A DNA stretch of 64,000 nucleotides from Lysobacter antibioticus (GCF_001442535.1 NZ_CP013141.1:499160-563159), one strand, 5' to 3'. Shown: positions 18,649-27,509, counted from the first letter of the stretch. Numbers and translations are program-made. Notes: generated from the letters alone by a model not told the origin.

Positions 18649-19787
18649 TGCACTGTCAACGTCTAAGTGCAGCAAACGAGTCGAAAACACTCTGACGAAC
18701 CTTCGCGGCTAACTCAGGCATGCCCAGCTCACGCAAGAACACCACCGCCGGGAATTGATAGCCCAACGACGCCCGTGGCCGCGTGTTGAACTCATGAGCG
18801 ATTCGATCCAATTGCCGTTGCGTGTAGCCCGACAGATCGGTGCCCTTCGGAAAATATTGCCGGAGCAGACCGTTGGTGTTCTCGCAGATGCCGCGCTGCC
18901 AAGGACTGCTTGGGTCAGCGAAGTAGACCGATACGTTGGTGCGCTGGGTCAATACCCGATGCAGCGCCATCTCCTTGCCCTGGTCGTAGGTCAGCGTCTG
19001 CCTCGCCGATAGCGGCAAACGACGCAGCACCCGGCTGAATCCCTCCAGCGCGTCAGCGGCCGTGCAACCACGCATCCGCGCCAGCACCGTGAACAGGGTC
19101 TTGCGGTCCACCAGCACGCCGATCGCCGAAGCGTTGCGTGCGCCGACCAGGAAATCGCCTTCCCAGTGGCCGGGCACCAGGCGTTCGGTGGCGGCGGGCG
19201 GACGCAGGTGAATACTCTGCACATCCAGCATCCGACCGCGCCGCTCCGGGCCCCGTGCGGACGAATGGCGGGCAGCGCGCTGCTGCTTCAGTAAACGAGT
19301 CAGCTCCCGCCGAATGGGGCCACGGGGCATGGCATAAATCGCCGTATAGATGGTCTCGTGCGACACCCGCCACTCCGGTCGGTCAGGATATTCTTCGCGC
19401 AGTCCCTGGCTGATCTGACGTGGCGACCAATAACGTGCCAGTCGCCGCTGCACCTCCAGCCACAAGGCACTGTCGGCGCTCAGCTTGCGCTCGCGTCGCG
19501 CTCGACGGCGCAAGCGCCGCGCCCGTTCGCCAGCACGAACCGCATCATAGCCTCGCCGGGGTCGACCCAGCGCCGGGGTGGGCCCCGGCGTACGCACCCC
19601 ATTGCGGGCCAATTCGCGCGACACGCTGCTATCGGCACGCCCCAACATTCGGGCGATAGCGCGGCCGCTATGGCCATGCTGCTTCATGGCCATGAGCACA
19701 CCGCGTTCTTCGGCGCTGAAGTGGCTGTACTGGGTTCCCATGCGCTGACCTCAAGGGTGGGTGATGCGCTTGAGGTTAGACAGTGCA
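18649..19787 (-). mobile_element. IS30-family insertion sequence, apparently complete
   Basis: The element is 1139 bp, a normal IS30 size, with one transposase gene nearly filling it. Terminal inverted repeats are TGCACTGTCAACGTCTAAG (left) and TGCACTGTCTAACCTCAAG (right, read inwards). A 3-bp target duplication, CAC, flanks it at 18646-18648 and 19788-19790. It inserted directly beside a perfect 11-bp hairpin in a composite repeat element. The ends are inferred from this pairing and from the empty-site comparison with the copy at 6678-6949. Confidence 0.88.
18656..19741 (-). CDS. IS30-family transposase
   Basis: The 361-residue transposase has an N-terminal helix-turn-helix typical of IS30 (FSAEERGVLMAMKQHGHSGR, then AIARMLGRADSSVSRELARN). 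The DDE catalytic core shows DFLVGARNASAIGVLVDRKT (first D region), TYDQGKEMALHR (second D), and WQRGICENTNGLLRQYFPKG with its glutamate, followed by NTRPRASLGYQFP. All three catalytic acids appear intact and the frame is unbroken, so the element may be active. The stop lies eight bases inside the left inverted repeat, as in many IS30 members. Confidence 0.95.
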   Translation of the reverse strand: MGTQYSHFSAEERGVLMAMKQHGHSGRAIARMLGRADSSVSRELARNGVRTPGPTPALGRPRRGYDAVRAGERARRLRRRARRERKLSADSALWLEVQRRLARYWSPRQISQGLREEYPDRPEWRVSHETIYTAIYAMPRGPIRRELTRLLKQQRAARHSSARGPERRGRMLDVQSIHLRPPAATERLVPGHWEGDFLVGARNASAIGVLVDRKTLFTVLARMRGCTAADALEGFSRVLRRLPLSARQTLTYDQGKEMALHRVLTQRTNVSVYFADPSSPWQRGICENTNGLLRQYFPKGTDLSGYTQRQLDRIAHEFNTRPRASLGYQFPAVVFLRELGMPELAAKVRQSVFDSFAALRR

Positions 19788-19968
19788 CACCAAAGAAAAA
19801 TGCTTTTGTTTTGAATCACAGGCCCGCACGAGCGGTGCATTCGCGGGGATTTTTCATACGGGACATCCCTGTCCCGATGAAAAACGGCGCGCATCCCTGC
19901 GCGCCGCCCTCCGGGTCTTCTATTGCCTTCGCTAGCCCGAGACGGCGCACGGCAACCGCAAAATCTTT

Positions 19969-20008
<40 letters not shown>

Positions 20009-20082
20009 GCAAATCCCTGATCCCCTTTCAAAAAGGGGAAAGAGCAGGGCGATGAGGGAACTTGCGAAGAAGTTGCGGTGGC

Positions 20083-21129
20083 TTACGGCGTCTGCAGCGG
20101 CCGCGGCGGCGCGGTCGAACCACGCACCACCAGGATCGGGCTGAAGCCTTCGTTCGGCGGGACTTCCAAGGGCTGATCCACTTCGCGGCGCAACTCGGCG
20201 ATCAGGCGATACGCCGCGTGACGGGCGATCTCTTCGGTGGCCTGGCGCGCGGTGGTCAGGGTCGGCCAGGATTGCTTGGAGAACGGGCTGTCTTCGAAGC
20301 CGGCGATCGACAGGTCGTAGGGCACGTGCATGCCGCTCGACTTCGCCGCGGCCAGTACGCCGGCGGCGATTTCGTCGTTGCTGCCGAAGATCGCGGTCGG
20401 GCGGTCGGGCAGGGCGAACAATCGCCGCGCGCCGCGGAAGCCGTCGTCGAAGGAGTAGTCGCCGGGCAGCACCAGGTTTTCGTCTTCGGCGATGCCGTAG
20501 TCGTTGAGCGCCTGGGCATAGCCCTTGTAGCGCTCCCAACTGGAGCGGTGCGATTTGCCGCCCCACAGGAAGCCGATGCGCTGATGGCCGAGCTGGATCA
20601 GGTGTTCGGTGATGTCGTAGGCGGCGTCGCGGTCGTCGACCCAGACGCAGGGCGAGCCGTCCTTCGGGTCTTCGGCGGCCGAGACGATGCGCACCAGGCG
20701 GATGCCGTGGGCGACCAGTTCGCTGACCAGTTCCATGCGCTCGGACATCGGCGGCGCCAGCACCAGGCCGGCCAGGCGCGCGCCCTGGACCAGGTCGATC
20801 AGGTCGGCGGCGAGCAGCGGCGAGGACGAATCGCAGGGGTGGATCTGCAGGCCGTAGCCGGTTTCGCGGCAGGCGGCGAGGACGCCGTTCTGCACGCTGA
20901 TGATGTAGTACGGGTTCGGGTTGTCGTAGACCACGCCGAGCGCATACGGCTGCGCGCTGCGCAGGCTGCGCGCCGACGGGTCGGGGCGGTAGTCGAGTTC
21001 GGCGATCGCTTCGTGGACGCGGGCGCGGGTGCGCGCGCGCACGCCGGATTCGTCGTTGATCACGCGCGAGACGGTCTTCAGCGAGACCTGGGCCAGTTCG
21101 GCGACGTCTTTGATGGTGGGTCGGCGCAC
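20083..21129 (-). CDS. LacI-family transcriptional regulator
   Basis: The 348-residue product has the LacI helix-turn-helix and hinge (TIKDVAELAQVSLKTVSRVI, then NDESGVRARTRARVHEAI) and a periplasmic-binding-protein-like effector domain ending in GFEDSPFSKQSWPTLTTARQ. KTVSRVIN-type LacI proteins bind palindromes with a central CG. Such a palindrome (TTGACAACGTTGTCAA) lies at 49199-49214, so this is one candidate for its regulator, possibly a NagR-type repressor. No sugar gene is adjacent, so the effector is unknown. It starts with GTG behind GAGAA. Confidence 0.9.
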   Translation of the reverse strand: MRRPTIKDVAELAQVSLKTVSRVINDESGVRARTRARVHEAIAELDYRPDPSARSLRSAQPYALGVVYDNPNPYYIISVQNGVLAACRETGYGLQIHPCDSSSPLLAADLIDLVQGARLAGLVLAPPMSERMELVSELVAHGIRLVRIVSAAEDPKDGSPCVWVDDRDAAYDITEHLIQLGHQRIGFLWGGKSHRSSWERYKGYAQALNDYGIAEDENLVLPGDYSFDDGFRGARRLFALPDRPTAIFGSNDEIAAGVLAAAKSSGMHVPYDLSIAGFEDSPFSKQSWPTLTTARQATEEIARHAAYRLIAELRREVDQPLEVPPNEGFSPILVVRGSTAPPRPLQTP

Positions 21130-21197
21130 GGGGTTCTCGCGAGTCAGCGCAAAACCGGCGCTGCTGCGCCGGATGAGGTCCTAGCCTACTCGCCGGG

Positions 21198-21653
21198 TCA
21201 GGGCTTGGGTACCACGGCCAGGGTCAGGCGCGAGATGCACGCCAGCTTGCCGGCCTCGTCCTCGATGCGGATTTCCCAGACCTGGGTGCTGGCGCCGACG
21301 TGCACGGGACGCGCGGTGCCGGTGACGGTGCCGCTGCGCACGCCGCGGACGTGATTGGCGTTGATCTCGATGCCGACGCACATCTTGCCTTCCGGCACGC
21401 TTAGGTTGGCCGCGCTGCTGCCCAGGGTCTCGGCGAGCAGGACCGAGGCGCCGCCGTGGAGCAGGCCGTAGGGCTGATGGGTGCGGGCGTCGACCGGCAT
21501 GGTGCCGCGGACGTAATCCGGGCCGATTTCGGTGAAGACGATGCCGAGGGGCTCCATCGCGGTGTTGCGCGAGAGCTGGTTGAGGTCGGCGACGGTGTTG
21601 TGGCCGCGGAACAGGGGACGCGCGGCGGAGGGAGCGGTGTCGGAGGCATTCAT
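21198..21653 (-). CDS. Hotdog-fold thioesterase, PaaI/YdiI-like
   Basis: The 151-residue product matches the PaaI/YdiI thioesterase family that hydrolyses acyl-CoA or aryl-CoA thioesters. Marker features are the central helix motif HQPYGLLHGGASVLLAETLG with its catalytic glutamate, the strand GIEINANHVRGVRSGTVTGT, and TQVWEIRIEDEAGKLACIS. Length is normal and the sequence begins with the conserved LSRNTAMEPLGI region at about residue 28. It is next to the LacI gene in the same direction but separated by about 68 bases. Confidence 0.88.
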   Translation of the reverse strand: MNASDTAPSAARPLFRGHNTVADLNQLSRNTAMEPLGIVFTEIGPDYVRGTMPVDARTHQPYGLLHGGASVLLAETLGSSAANLSVPEGKMCVGIEINANHVRGVRSGTVTGTARPVHVGASTQVWEIRIEDEAGKLACISRLTLAVVPKP

Positions 21654-21927
21654 CGCCTCACGATAGCGGCGATGCCGCGGTCGGACCAGTCGCGAGCGTC
21701 GGCTCGCAGGCGTTGCGGGCGTACATCGGATGCTGCGGCGAGGCGATGGAGCGGCGTTCGGGCGGCGCTTGGGCGATTGGCTCGGGCGGTCGGGTGACCC
21801 CGGCGTCCTCTAAAAAGCCCGGAACGGCGCGCGTTGAACAGTGGGGACTGTGCGCGCCGGTCCGGGTCGGAAAGAGGAGGGGGAGGTCATCACCGCGTTC
21901 GGCCGGCCCATGGACGAACGTCTGCGA

Positions 21928-22119
21928 TCAGGCGAAGCGGAAGCGCGGCTGGACCCAGTTGCTGGCGTAGCTGCGGTTGCTGGCGTAGCCGCTGCTGTTG
22001 CCGTAGCCGACGCCGAAATCGCGCTGGCGGTGCAGGTGACGGACGGTCGGGGCGGTCTGGACGGTGGCCGGAGCGGTCGTGGCGGTCGGGGTAACGGTGC
22101 GGGCGTTCTGTGCGTTCAT
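21928..22119 (-). CDS. Small Xanthomonadaceae-type protein with RDFGVGYGNSSGYA motif
   Basis: The ATG at 22119 follows AGGAAG at good spacing. The 63-residue product has a Thr/Ala-rich N-terminal half (TVTPTATTAPATVQTAPTV) and an aromatic/glycine C-terminal half (RDFGVGYGNSSGYASNRSYA, ending QPRFRFA). I believe similar short proteins with this tail occur in other Xanthomonadaceae, with no assigned function. There is no signal peptide or membrane segment. A 20-bp inverted repeat lies upstream and could be an operator. Confidence 0.55.
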   Translation of the reverse strand: MNAQNARTVTPTATTAPATVQTAPTVRHLHRQRDFGVGYGNSSGYASNRSYASNWVQPRFRFA

Positions 22120-22561
22120 GGCGGGCTTCCTGTGTCGTGGGGGGCTGTAGTGACTCGGTGTGTTGGTAAAGTACAACACCTAAACAATCTTGCCTATGTG
22201 CTGGAAGTCATGCCCCGGTGTTTCGGGGTGCCCGGTGGGGGTTCCGGGCCCCGGCGGCTGGGCTGCAAGCGCCGGGATTGTTGATAGAGATGTGTTGAGG
22301 GGCGCGGAGGTTGCAGTCGCGCACCTATGACTGAAGACCTAGATCAGGGCGCGGATGTGACCAACCGAAGAGGACCGAAACCGGATTGGCTGCGCGCATA
22401 TCACGAAGACCAGGGCCCTCGGCCATGGCAATGGCCCATGACCCGTTCCGGGCACGAGATAGCGGGGCAGCGGAGAGTACGGGGCGCGCGATTTACGTCG
22501 CACGCGCGGAGCGATGGGGACCGCTCCGGCCCAATAAGTCGGTGAGCGCGGCGCGCGGGCT
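22120..22561. other. Intergenic stretch with weak hairpins
   Basis: Apart from the inverted repeat at 22160-22179, I see only short G/C hairpins near 22213-22249 (CCCCG/CGGGG and GCCCGG/CCGGGC). A 72-codon plus-strand frame at 22327-22545 has no ribosome binding site and I do not call it. Confidence 0.4.
22160..22179. promoter_or_regulatory. Perfect inverted repeat upstream of the small gene
   Basis: GTGTTG-N8-CAACAC, with spacer GTAAAGTA, lies about 40 bases upstream of the start at 22119 in a locally A/T-rich patch. The size and spacing fit a dimeric regulator site. The regulator is unknown. Confidence 0.45.
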
Positions 22562-23334
22562 TCAGCAGACCACGAGGTTGAACGCCACGCCGACCGCTTC
22601 GCCGGCACCGTTGATCGTCGCGGTGGTCAGGCGCGCATGATTGAACGAGATATCGCTCAGCCAAACGCCCGCCAACCCCAGGTAAACGAAATAGGTCAAA
22701 CCCACGTAGTCGCCGAACACGACGGTGCGCAGCCAGTCCTGCTGGAACAGATAGAAGCAGGCGGTGATGGCCGCCGCGCCCAGCACCACCAGGGTCGGCA
22801 GCAGCAAATGCAGGCCGGCGCGAGGCCGGGTCAGCGTCACCACGCCGAGCAGTCCGAACACCAGCAGATTCGCAGCGCTGAAAATGCGGAACTCGCGGAT
22901 CAAGGCGTCGGCGACTTGCATGTACTTGGCGCGGATCGCGCGGGTCAGGCGCGTGTCCGAATCCAGCAGGCGCTCGCGCTGCATCTGCAGCGCCGCGGTG
23001 GCGCCGGCTTCGATCCGGTCGCGGCAGGCGCAGTCGGGATCGCGCATCTGCGTTGCGATCTCGGCGACCCGGCTTGCAATTGCTGGCCGATCTGCGCGAT
23101 GCGCGCACGGCTGCGTTCGGACATCCGCGTGGCGATCCGCGACACCGTGCTGTCGTCCAGCGTGTGCAGGGTTTCGCCGACGCGTTGCTCCACTTCGACC
23201 CGGATCAGGTCGCGGGCCAACGATTCGATCGCGGTGGGTCGCACGAACGAATAAACGAGCGCGCCGCCGAATGCCAGCACGCCCAATACGCTTACAAGCA
23301 ACGCGACGATACGCATCGAAAGGCTCCGGTCCAT
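22562..23334 (-). pseudogene. Membrane protein gene with a frameshift
   Basis: The first part (from the ATG at 23334 or, with a better CGGAG site, 23316) encodes MRIVALLVSVLGVLAFGGAL, a membrane helix, then a charged helical stretch to about IAQIGQQLQ. The frame then changes near 23072-23082, and the other frame continues SRVAEIATQMRDPDCACRDR through a helical region into four membrane helices, ending VGVAFNLVVC. Joining the two frames gives about 255 residues: one N-terminal helix, an extracytoplasmic helical domain and four C-terminal helices. A one-base indel or a sequencing error would explain it. I do not recognise the family. Confidence 0.65.
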
Positions 23335-23459
23335 GGGCTTGAATCGTCCCCACTCAGACCCGTGCGGGCCGGGCGAGTTCAATCCGGTGCAGTTGGGGTC
23401 GGCCGCTGCGGATCAGTCCCGCAGCGGCGGCGCCCATGGGCGCTCAAGCAGCGCCTGGG

Positions 23460-25397
23460 TCAGAGAATCGGAGCCAGCCCCGCGCCGAACGCCGTGAACA
23501 TGCGCGTGGTCAGGCTCTTCACGCCGAGGTTGACCTCGGGGAAATCGCCGACCGGTTTGTAGCAGGCGCGGAAGCCCGGGTCGGTACGGTACAGCGGGCT
23601 CGGGCAGTTCGGGCCGGGCACGAATTCGTAGCTGGTCGCGTAACGCACCGGCCACAGGTCGAACAAGGGCAGGTGCTCGGAGACCTTCGCGATCGAATAC
23701 TCCAGTCCCGAGAACACCGGCGGTTTGTCGCGGCGCGCGATCACCCAGGAGTTGGCCGGAGCGATGTCGCGGCGGATGCTGTCGCCGAGTGCGCGGGCGA
23801 AGGCCTCGTCTTCGATCACTACCGCGCTCTCGGTGTTGTAGTGGTCGCCGCGCGGATCGAAGTTGTGGGTGCCGATCACACTGATGCGGTCGTCGATGAC
23901 CATCGACTTGGCGTGCATGCCGATGCGCACGCCGGCGCGCTTGAGCGGCACCGGTTCGTTGCTGCGGCGGCGCGCATAACGCGTGGCGACGTACTCGCGC
24001 GACAGCGGCCGGCGGTACTGGTACGGGTAGGCGACGCTGCTGCGGTCCTGGCGCCGCCACCGCGCCGGCGGCGGTTCCTGCTGCTCGGACAGGCCCGGCA
24101 AGCCGAGTGCGGGCAGGGTCGCGCCGGTCGCGGCGATGTCGATCGGCGCGTCGGCCGGGAACGGCTTGTACTCGTAGATGTTGAAGCCGAACTCGCGCAG
24201 GTAGCGGCGCTTGTACTTGTACGACAGGGCGTAGGCGATGAAGGCGTCGGTCGCGGCGAGGCTGTTGGTGGAGACGATCACGCGCGGCGCGTCGGGGCGT
24301 TCGTGCAGGTCGCTGAACAATTTCTGCGCGGCCTTCGACAGCACCAGGTACGGCGTTTGCAGCATCACTTCCTTGCGCGAATTGGCGATCAGGCTGCGCA
24401 GCGAGTCCGACGCCAGCGCGCTGGCGTCGCTGTTCTCGCGATGCTTGTCGGGCGTATCGGAGATGTAGCGCACCTGCCCGACTTCGATGGCGTGGGCGGC
24501 GACGCGCTCGCGCACGGTCTCGGCATTGGCGGCATCGTTGAGCATGGCCTGGGCGCGCTTTGGGCGCTCGAATTCGGTCTTCGGCAGGGCCGGCACGCCG
24601 TCGGAGATCAGGCGCCGGCCGACGTCGCTGAGGCGTTCGACCGGGACGCTGCGGCGGTCGCTCCAGAACAGTTCGAAGTCGGTGCCCATAACGTCGGCGA
24701 CCGGGCCGGCGACGAGTACGTCGCGGTCGCGGAAGTTGTATTCGTCGTCCCAGTCGTAATAGTCGTCCTGGTAGTTGCGGCCGCCGGCGATGCCGACCCG
24801 GCCGTCGGCGAGCAACAGCTTGGTGTGCATGCGCTGGTTGAGCCGGCGCCAGCAGCAGGCCGCGGCCAGCACGTACTGCGGGTAGGTGATGCGGGCGCGG
24901 TGCAGCACCGGGTTGTACAGCCGCACTTCCAGATTGACGTGGGCGCCGGACAGCGCGGCCAGGGTGTCGATGTGGCGCAGCGCCGCGAGCTGGTCCATCA
25001 GCAGGCGCACGCGCACGCCGCGGCGTGCGGCGGCGAGCAGTTCGTCGAGCACGAGCTTGCCGGCGTCGTCCTCGTCGTAGATGTAGGTCTGCAGGTCGAG
25101 GGTATGGGTGGCGCCGCGGATCAGGTCGATGCGAGCGAGCAGGGCGTCCGGGCCGCGGTCGAGGATCACCGCGTAATGGCGCGGCTGCTCCGGGGTCGAA
25201 GCGGCCAGGGCCTTGCTGCCCAGCTCGCGCAGCGGCGAGGGTTGCGCGCAGGCGTCGGCGGCGTCGCAGTCGATCTGGTTGGAGCGCGCCTGCGCGGCGA
25301 TTTGGCTGGCGCGATCGCGCTGCGCCGGGCTCAGCGTGGCGCAGGCCGACAAGGTCAGGACGAGCAGGGCCGTCAGGCCGCGCGGTACCGCATTCAA
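23460..25397 (-). CDS. Phospholipase D-family lipoprotein (cardiolipin synthase ClsC-like)
   Basis: The 645-residue product has a lipoprotein signal (GLTALLVLTLSACATLSP, lipobox LSAC) and two HKD motifs: HTKLLLADGRVGIAGGRN from residue 191 and HAKSMVIDDRISVIGTHNFD from residue 495. This two-HKD layout matches cardiolipin synthase/phosphatidyltransferase proteins of the ClsC/YmdC group, which transfer phosphatidyl groups between lipids. A lipid anchor would place it in the envelope. Its ATG overlaps the yceI stop as ATGA, so it is third in a sixA-yceI-pld operon. Confidence 0.88.
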   Translation of the reverse strand: MNAVPRGLTALLVLTLSACATLSPAQRDRASQIAAQARSNQIDCDAADACAQPSPLRELGSKALAASTPEQPRHYAVILDRGPDALLARIDLIRGATHTLDLQTYIYDEDDAGKLVLDELLAAARRGVRVRLLMDQLAALRHIDTLAALSGAHVNLEVRLYNPVLHRARITYPQYVLAAACCWRRLNQRMHTKLLLADGRVGIAGGRNYQDDYYDWDDEYNFRDRDVLVAGPVADVMGTDFELFWSDRRSVPVERLSDVGRRLISDGVPALPKTEFERPKRAQAMLNDAANAETVRERVAAHAIEVGQVRYISDTPDKHRENSDASALASDSLRSLIANSRKEVMLQTPYLVLSKAAQKLFSDLHERPDAPRVIVSTNSLAATDAFIAYALSYKYKRRYLREFGFNIYEYKPFPADAPIDIAATGATLPALGLPGLSEQQEPPPARWRRQDRSSVAYPYQYRRPLSREYVATRYARRRSNEPVPLKRAGVRIGMHAKSMVIDDRISVIGTHNFDPRGDHYNTESAVVIEDEAFARALGDSIRRDIAPANSWVIARRDKPPVFSGLEYSIAKVSEHLPLFDLWPVRYATSYEFVPGPNCPSPLYRTDPGFRACYKPVGDFPEVNLGVKSLTTRMFTAFGAGLAPIL

Positions 25398-26107
25398 CGC
25401 AAAGACTCCTTTCGTTCCGGAACCCGGCCGTCGGCCGGGCGGCTTTCATTGGAGCGGCCCTCATTGGAGCGGCTCTCGGCCGGCTTGGCTTCGTGGTGCT
25501 TGAACACGCCCGGCTTGAGCCGGACCTGCATGGTGAAGCGGACCCGGTCGCCGAGCGCGAGCTGCCAGCCGTCGAGACGGTAGTCGTAGCGGCTGACGCT
25601 GCCCTGGGCGATGGCGTCGCAGTCTTCGCCGGGACGGGCGCAGGCCGGCGCGCTGAGCACGAAGGTTTCCATGCGGCTGACCCCGTGCAGGGTCAGTTTG
25701 CCGCGCAGGGCACCGCCGGTGCGCACCAGGTCGGGCGCATGCGGTTCGGACAGGAACTCGATGTAGGGATACAGCGGGGCATTGAAGAAGCGCTCGCCGC
25801 GGGCGAGGCGGGTGTAGCGCTCGGAGTCGCCGAGCTGCACCGCGGCGGTCGCCAGGCGGATCCGCACCTGATGACGGCCGTCGGCGAGGGTGCTGACCTC
25901 GCCGTCGTAACGCGGAAACACGCCGGCGACCTTCTGGCCCCAGCGCGTGCGCAGCTCGAAGCTGAAACGGGTGTGGTCGGGGTCGAACACCTGGAACGTC
26001 GGTTGCGCCCAGGCCGGCCAGGCGAACGCGGCCGCGAAGGCGGCACCGGCGACGACCCGACTGCGAAGGCGCCGCCAGCGCGACGGCGCCGGCCGCACCT
26101 GGCTCAC
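25394..26107 (-). CDS. YceI-family periplasmic protein
   Basis: The start is the GTG at 26107, which overlaps the sixA stop as GTGA. The 237-residue product has a signal peptide (VVAGAAFAAAFAWPAWAQ) and a YceI lipocalin-like barrel: FQVFDPDHTRFSFELRTRWG, then GVFPRYDGEVSTL, AAVQLGDSERYTRLARGERF and GALRGKLTLHGVSRMETFVL. YceI proteins bind polyisoprenoid or other amphiphilic lipids in the periplasm. The C-terminal 30 residues are a charged low-complexity tail (SRSNEGRSNESRPADGR). Coupling to a phospholipase D-family protein suggests a lipid-related job, an inference. Confidence 0.85.
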   Translation of the reverse strand: MSQVRPAPSRWRRLRSRVVAGAAFAAAFAWPAWAQPTFQVFDPDHTRFSFELRTRWGQKVAGVFPRYDGEVSTLADGRHQVRIRLATAAVQLGDSERYTRLARGERFFNAPLYPYIEFLSEPHAPDLVRTGGALRGKLTLHGVSRMETFVLSAPACARPGEDCDAIAQGSVSRYDYRLDGWQLALGDRVRFTMQVRLKPGVFKHHEAKPAESRSNEGRSNESRPADGRVPERKESLR

Positions 26108-26580
26108 GGCCACCAAAAAGCGCTGAGCTGGGCCACTCCCGGTTCCAGTCCGGTGCCGACCGGCACGCTCAATACGGCGATCCCGCCCGGCGGCATGCCG
26201 CGGTAATCGCCGGACTGGCCGCTGTGCAGCAGCGCGGCCAAGCGTTCCAGGCCCGGGTTGTGGCCGACCAGCATCAGCCGCTCGGCTTCGATGTGGGTGT
26301 CGGCCAGGCCGATCAGCGTACCGGGCGTCGCGTCGTAGACCGACGGCTCGATGCGCTGTTCGACATAGCCGATCGCGCCGAGCACGGCTTCCAGGGTCTC
26401 GCGGGTTCGCCGCGAGGGCGAGCACAGCACGCAGTCCGGGACCAGTTTGTTCTCGGCGAGCCAGCGGCCGGCGGCCTCGGCTTCGGCCAGGCCTTCGGCG
26501 GAGAGGGGGCGGTCGAGGTCGGCCTGGCCTTGGGCGGCCGGCTCGGCGTGGGCGTGGCGGAGCAGGATCAATTCGCGCAT
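26104..26580 (-). CDS. sixA: Phosphohistidine phosphatase SixA-like (histidine phosphatase family)
   Basis: The 158-residue product has the RHG-type phosphatase signature at the N-terminus (LILLRHAHAEPAA), the second half-site (CSPSRRTRETLEAV), and the second catalytic histidine in LMLVGHNPGLERL. Length and sequence fit SixA, which dephosphorylates phosphohistidine on signalling proteins (ArcB, NPr in Escherichia coli). It is first in a chain of three genes with four-base overlaps. The true substrate here is unknown. Confidence 0.88.
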   Translation of the reverse strand: MRELILLRHAHAEPAAQGQADLDRPLSAEGLAEAEAAGRWLAENKLVPDCVLCSPSRRTRETLEAVLGAIGYVEQRIEPSVYDATPGTLIGLADTHIEAERLMLVGHNPGLERLAALLHSGQSGDYRGMPPGGIAVLSVPVGTGLEPGVAQLSAFWWP

Positions 26581-26743
26581 GGAGTGGGCAGTTCTGGCGG
26601 CGGAGGTGAAAGCGGGGTCGGAAACGACAGGCGCGCGAAGGCTGGACGAATCGTTGCGACGTGCGAAGAGCGACGGTAGGAGGATGCCTGTCGGATCGGA
26701 ATAAGGGTAGCGTCGGCGCCGACCGCGGCCGACGCGGCGGCGC

Positions 26744-27373
26744 CTATTTCCGGATCCACTTCAGCAGCGGCTGCCAATCGGCCTGGTGTTCGCGGATCTG
26801 TGCGGAGTGGTAGTCGAACAGGCTCTTGCCGAGCGCGGTCATGACCACATAGGCCTGGCTGTCGCGGATCTGCCCGACCACCGGGTAGGGCCATTCGCGC
26901 AGCAGCTCGATGGCCTGCTGCGAGGCGTTGGTCCAGGGCTTGAGCTTGTTGCCGACCAGACCGACGCGGAGCTGGCCGCGGCGCACCCGCGGGTGCTGGG
27001 CCAGGGTGTCGAGGAAGGGCACGGTCGCTTCGATGTCGAGGGTCGAGGGCTGGATCGGCACCAGCACCGCGTCGGCGATCTCCAGGAAACTTTCCAGATC
27101 GTCGGCCATCGCGCCGGCTGGTGCATCGATCACCGTACGTTGGGCGTCGTCGGGCAGGCTCTTGCGCCAGGCCTTGCGGCGGGTGCCGTCGAGCGGCAGG
27201 ACCGCGCTCTCCAGGACCGAGCGGCGCTCCGCCCAGCGGGTCGAGGACCCCTGGGGATCGGCATCGATCAAGGCCGTGCGCAGGCCATCGAGGGCCGCCT
27301 GGGCGGCAAGGTGGGTGGCGATCGTGGTCTTGCCGACGCCGCCCTTCGAACTGGCCACCAGCACGGTCTTCAT
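26744..27373 (-). CDS. ParA/MinD-like ATPase (orphan)
   Basis: The 209-residue product has the deviant Walker A motif KGGVGKTTIATHLA, the Walker A' aspartate in ALIDADPQGSSTRW, and VIDAPAG as Walker B. It is short and lacks the N-terminal DNA-binding region of plasmid ParA, so it resembles orphan ParA/VirC1-type ATPases that position cellular cargo. No ParB, McdB or centromere-like repeats are next to it. The start follows GGAGGGAG. Confidence 0.88.
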   Translation of the reverse strand: MKTVLVASSKGGVGKTTIATHLAAQAALDGLRTALIDADPQGSSTRWAERRSVLESAVLPLDGTRRKAWRKSLPDDAQRTVIDAPAGAMADDLESFLEIADAVLVPIQPSTLDIEATVPFLDTLAQHPRVRRGQLRVGLVGNKLKPWTNASQQAIELLREWPYPVVGQIRDSQAYVVMTALGKSLFDYHSAQIREHQADWQPLLKWIRK

Positions 27374-27509
27374 GCGAGCTCCCTCCGGATGGAAACCGCA
27401 GCGTACACCGGGGGTGTGGCGGGGGCCATCACGGGTTGGTTCGATCCGCGGCCGAATGTCGGCTCGCGGCAGGCGGTCACGACCGCCTTGTGATCAGCCC
27501 GGCTTCCGA

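Noticed and set aside
20083..21129. Assigning the LacI gene firmly as nagR
   Set aside because: It is not beside any sugar gene and the operator match is only by family type, so I left the symbol empty.
22327..22545. 72-codon plus-strand frame
   Set aside because: No ribosome binding site, no recognisable protein pattern, and it overlaps the end of the frameshifted gene region.
26744..27373. ParA-like gene as part of a plasmid or chromosome partition locus
   Set aside because: No ParB gene and no parS-like repeats are nearby, and flanking genes are ordinary chromosomal ones.
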